DNA of 64,000 bases, from assembly GCF_001552655.1 (NCBI RefSeq), contig NZ_BCRP01000004.1, positions 62,001 through 126,000 on the forward strand, in the 5' to 3' direction. Below are positions 62,638 through 64,000 of the stretch, piece by piece. This DNA comes from Alicyclobacillus kakegawensis NBRC 103104. Its GTDB lineage: Bacteria; Bacillota; Bacilli; Alicyclobacillales; Alicyclobacillaceae. Position 1 is the stretch's first letter. Every line of letters starts with the position of its first letter. The position numbers and the translations under genes were made by a program. The notes under the pieces were generated by a model. That model worked only from the letters and a program-made list of their open reading frames with translations. It did no database searches and had not been told where the DNA came from.

Positions 62638-63627
62638 ATGCCGACTGTCTACGTCACTCGCCGCTTGCCCGACGAGGTAATGAAACGCCTGCAGTCGTCT
62701 GTCCACGTCTCATTTTACCCGAATGACGCCGAGCCGGTTCCACGTGCTCGGCTGTTGGCCGACGTGGCGGGCGCCGACGGCATCATCAGCATGCTGACCG
62801 ACCGGGTGGACGCCGAGGTGATGGATGCGGCGGGACCTCAGTTACGGGTAATCGCCAACTTGGCGGTCGGATATGACAACATCGACGTGGCGGAGGCTGA
62901 ACGGCGTGGTGTCGTGGTCACCAACACGCCCGATGTCCTGACGGAGACCACCGCCGACTTGACTTTCGCCTTGATGATGGCCGCCGCCCGCCAGCTGCCG
63001 AGCGCCGAGCGGAGCCTGCGCGCTGGGCAGTGGCGAGCGTGGAGCCTGCTTTCTTACACCGGAGTCGATGTGTACGGCAAGTGCCTGGGGATTGTCGGCA
63101 TGGGACGCATTGGGGAAGCGCTGGCCCGGCGCGCCGCCGGGTTTGGCATGCACATCCTGTACTTCAACCGCCATCGCCGCCCACAGGCGGAACAGGCGTC
63201 AGGGGCGGCCTTTTGTCCATTTGACGAGCTTTTGGCCACGGCTGATTTTGTGGTCGCTCTGGCGCCGTTGACAGCCGAAACACGTGGCATGTTTGACCGG
63301 CGCGCCTTTGGCTTGATGAAGCGAACAGCCGTGTTTGTCAACACCGCCCGCGGCCCCATCGTCGATGAAGAGGCGCTCGTGGAGGCGTTGAGGCGGCGGC
63401 AGATCTTCGCAGCCGGACTCGATGTCTATGCCGAGGAGCCATTGCCGCCCGAGCACCCTCTGCTGGAGTTGGACAACGTGGTGCTGCTGCCGCATATCGG
63501 GTCCGCCAGCGTCGAAACGAGGCTGGCTATGGCCCACCTGGCGGTGGACAACATCCTGGCGGTGCTGGGCGGGCACGCGCCGCCGACGCCGGTCGTGACT
63601 CCGACCAACAGGCTCCCCCGCGCCTGA
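62638..63627 (+). CDS. D-2-hydroxyacid dehydrogenase (glyoxylate/hydroxypyruvate reductase-like)
   Basis: A 329-residue NAD(P)-dependent enzyme. The N-terminal catalytic domain has LAVGYDNIDV and TNTPDVLTE; the Rossmann motif is GIVGMGRIGEA. The catalytic Arg is in NTARGPIVDEEAL, Glu in YAEEPLPP and His in LLPHIGSAS. Overall it is closest to the glyoxylate reductase (GyaR/YvcT) group. NADP preference is suggested by the NRHRRP stretch after the second strand. The ATG follows GGGGTGAAAG. It is convergent with the isoaspartyl-dipeptidase-like gene. Confidence 0.93.
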   Translation: MPTVYVTRRLPDEVMKRLQSSVHVSFYPNDAEPVPRARLLADVAGADGIISMLTDRVDAEVMDAAGPQLRVIANLAVGYDNIDVAEAERRGVVVTNTPDVLTETTADLTFALMMAAARQLPSAERSLRAGQWRAWSLLSYTGVDVYGKCLGIVGMGRIGEALARRAAGFGMHILYFNRHRRPQAEQASGAAFCPFDELLATADFVVALAPLTAETRGMFDRRAFGLMKRTAVFVNTARGPIVDEEALVEALRRRQIFAAGLDVYAEEPLPPEHPLLELDNVVLLPHIGSASVETRLAMAHLAVDNILAVLGGHAPPTPVVTPTNRLPRA

Positions 63628-63633
63628 GGCCCA

Positions 63634-64000
63634 TCAGCAGCAGTACTGCCGTCGCCGGCTGAGGCGCTGGCGCTCGTGCGGATCCGGGAAGTCGTCCGGA
63701 TCGTCCTCGTCGGGGCTGACCATGTGGCGCCCTCGCTGTTTATCCTCCTTCCCGGCAGCCGGTTTGCTGCCGGGAGCCCCGGGGACGGCGGAGGCGTTTT
63801 CGAACGTCCCGAATACAACGGGCTTTCCATTCTCCACCACTTGTTGGCCCTTGGCGAACACGTGTTGGATTTGAAACTTCTCGTCGGTGAGAATGAGGTC
63901 GGCGTCCAGCCCGGCGCGGATCATTCCCTTGTGGCCCAGCTTCAGCACCCGCGCGACGTGCCGGGTGACGATGGAGACGGCTGTCTCTACCGGTATCTCC
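63634..64000 (-). CDS. iadA: Isoaspartyl dipeptidase-like amidohydrolase, C-terminal part
   Basis: Runs off the right edge; about 121 codons are visible. The end of an amidohydrolase barrel and its beta-sandwich is readable: TAVSIVTRHVARVLKLG, KGMIRAGLDADLILTD, then IQHVFAKGQQVVENGKPVVFGTFE. The last motif is typical of beta-aspartyl peptidase IadA, which cleaves isoaspartyl dipeptides from damaged proteins. After GTFE there is an atypical tail of about 55 residues, acidic then Arg-rich, ending in two cysteines. The active site lies outside the window, so another amidohydrolase is possible. Confidence 0.75.
   Translation of the reverse strand, partial: EIPVETAVSIVTRHVARVLKLGHKGMIRAGLDADLILTDEKFQIQHVFAKGQQVVENGKPVVFGTFENASAVPGAPGSKPAAGKEDKQRGRHMVSPDEDDPDDFPDPHERQRLSRRRQYCC

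Overview
The window is high-GC, gene-dense DNA from an aerobic, endospore-forming Firmicute. The evidence for this is an uninterrupted sigK, HemQ (the Gram-positive haem route), a YtpB-type tetraprenyl-beta-curcumene synthase, an S-box SAM riboswitch, PcrA, teichoic-acid-type export and glycosylation genes, and AGGAGG-type ribosome binding sites with many GTG/TTG starts. GC content plus YtpB point to an Alicyclobacillaceae-like member of the Bacillales; that placement is inference. I saw no phage, IS element, CRISPR array, rRNA or tRNA.

Layout. 1-6.2 kb: the 5' end of a cytochrome-bd-subunit-II-like membrane protein, transketolase, a LysR/TetR regulator pair and an M3 oligopeptidase. 6.3-10.5 kb: a thiazole-synthesis operon (tenI-thiO-thiS-thiG) with a ThiF/MoeB-type E1 gene divergent from it; the operon leader carries an intrinsic terminator but no recognisable TPP riboswitch. 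10.6-15.2 kb: a YlmA-like ABC ATPase, then a five-gene operon led by a YtrA-type GntR repressor and holding two ATPase/permease pairs, with a perfect inverted repeat in its promoter. 15.3-17.6 kb: mnmA, a HAD phosphatase and a Mug-type DNA glycosylase. 17.7-21.4 kb: a 6-phosphogluconate dehydrogenase, a cyclase-family hydrolase and zwf. With tkt, three pentose-phosphate enzymes lie within 21 kb. 21.5-28.2 kb: a short-chain dehydrogenase, an M32 carboxypeptidase, an MFS transporter, a thioredoxin-like protein, an acyl-CoA-dehydrogenase-fold flavoprotein and hemQ.

28.2-34.1 kb: a CDP-alcohol phosphotransferase/glycosyltransferase pair, divergent from a SAM-riboswitch-controlled metX-hom operon, then a membrane-anchored protein and folE. 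34.5-43.2 kb: pcrA, tag overlapping a convergent DUF378 gene, NifU-like, an RluA-type pseudouridine synthase, yihY, osmC, a GT2 glycosyltransferase and folB. 43.1-49.8 kb: ytpB with a small unknown gene, two adjacent dynamin-like GTPases that together look like a split DynA, and an HtrA-type protease. 49.9-55.1 kb: YfhO-family membrane protein, a TagE/TarM-like glycosyltransferase and a TagG-like exporter permease. 55.2-60 kb: sigK, a lower-GC aldo/keto reductase, a decayed superoxide dismutase gene, a LysM-CAP secreted protein and a coiled-coil NlpC/P60 hydrolase. 60-64 kb: an SGNH hydrolase, a YuiH-like molybdoenzyme, RNase Z, a hydroxyacid dehydrogenase and the 3' end of an isoaspartyl-dipeptidase-like gene.

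The most interesting signal is a 29-bp block shared (26/29 identical) by the sigK promoter and the region upstream of the LysM-CAP gene. It holds a sigma-E/sigma-K-type -10 (CATACAC) abutted by the dyad CCGCANTTGCGG. This suggests that the secreted LysM-CAP protein is a mother-cell sporulation gene co-regulated with sigK.
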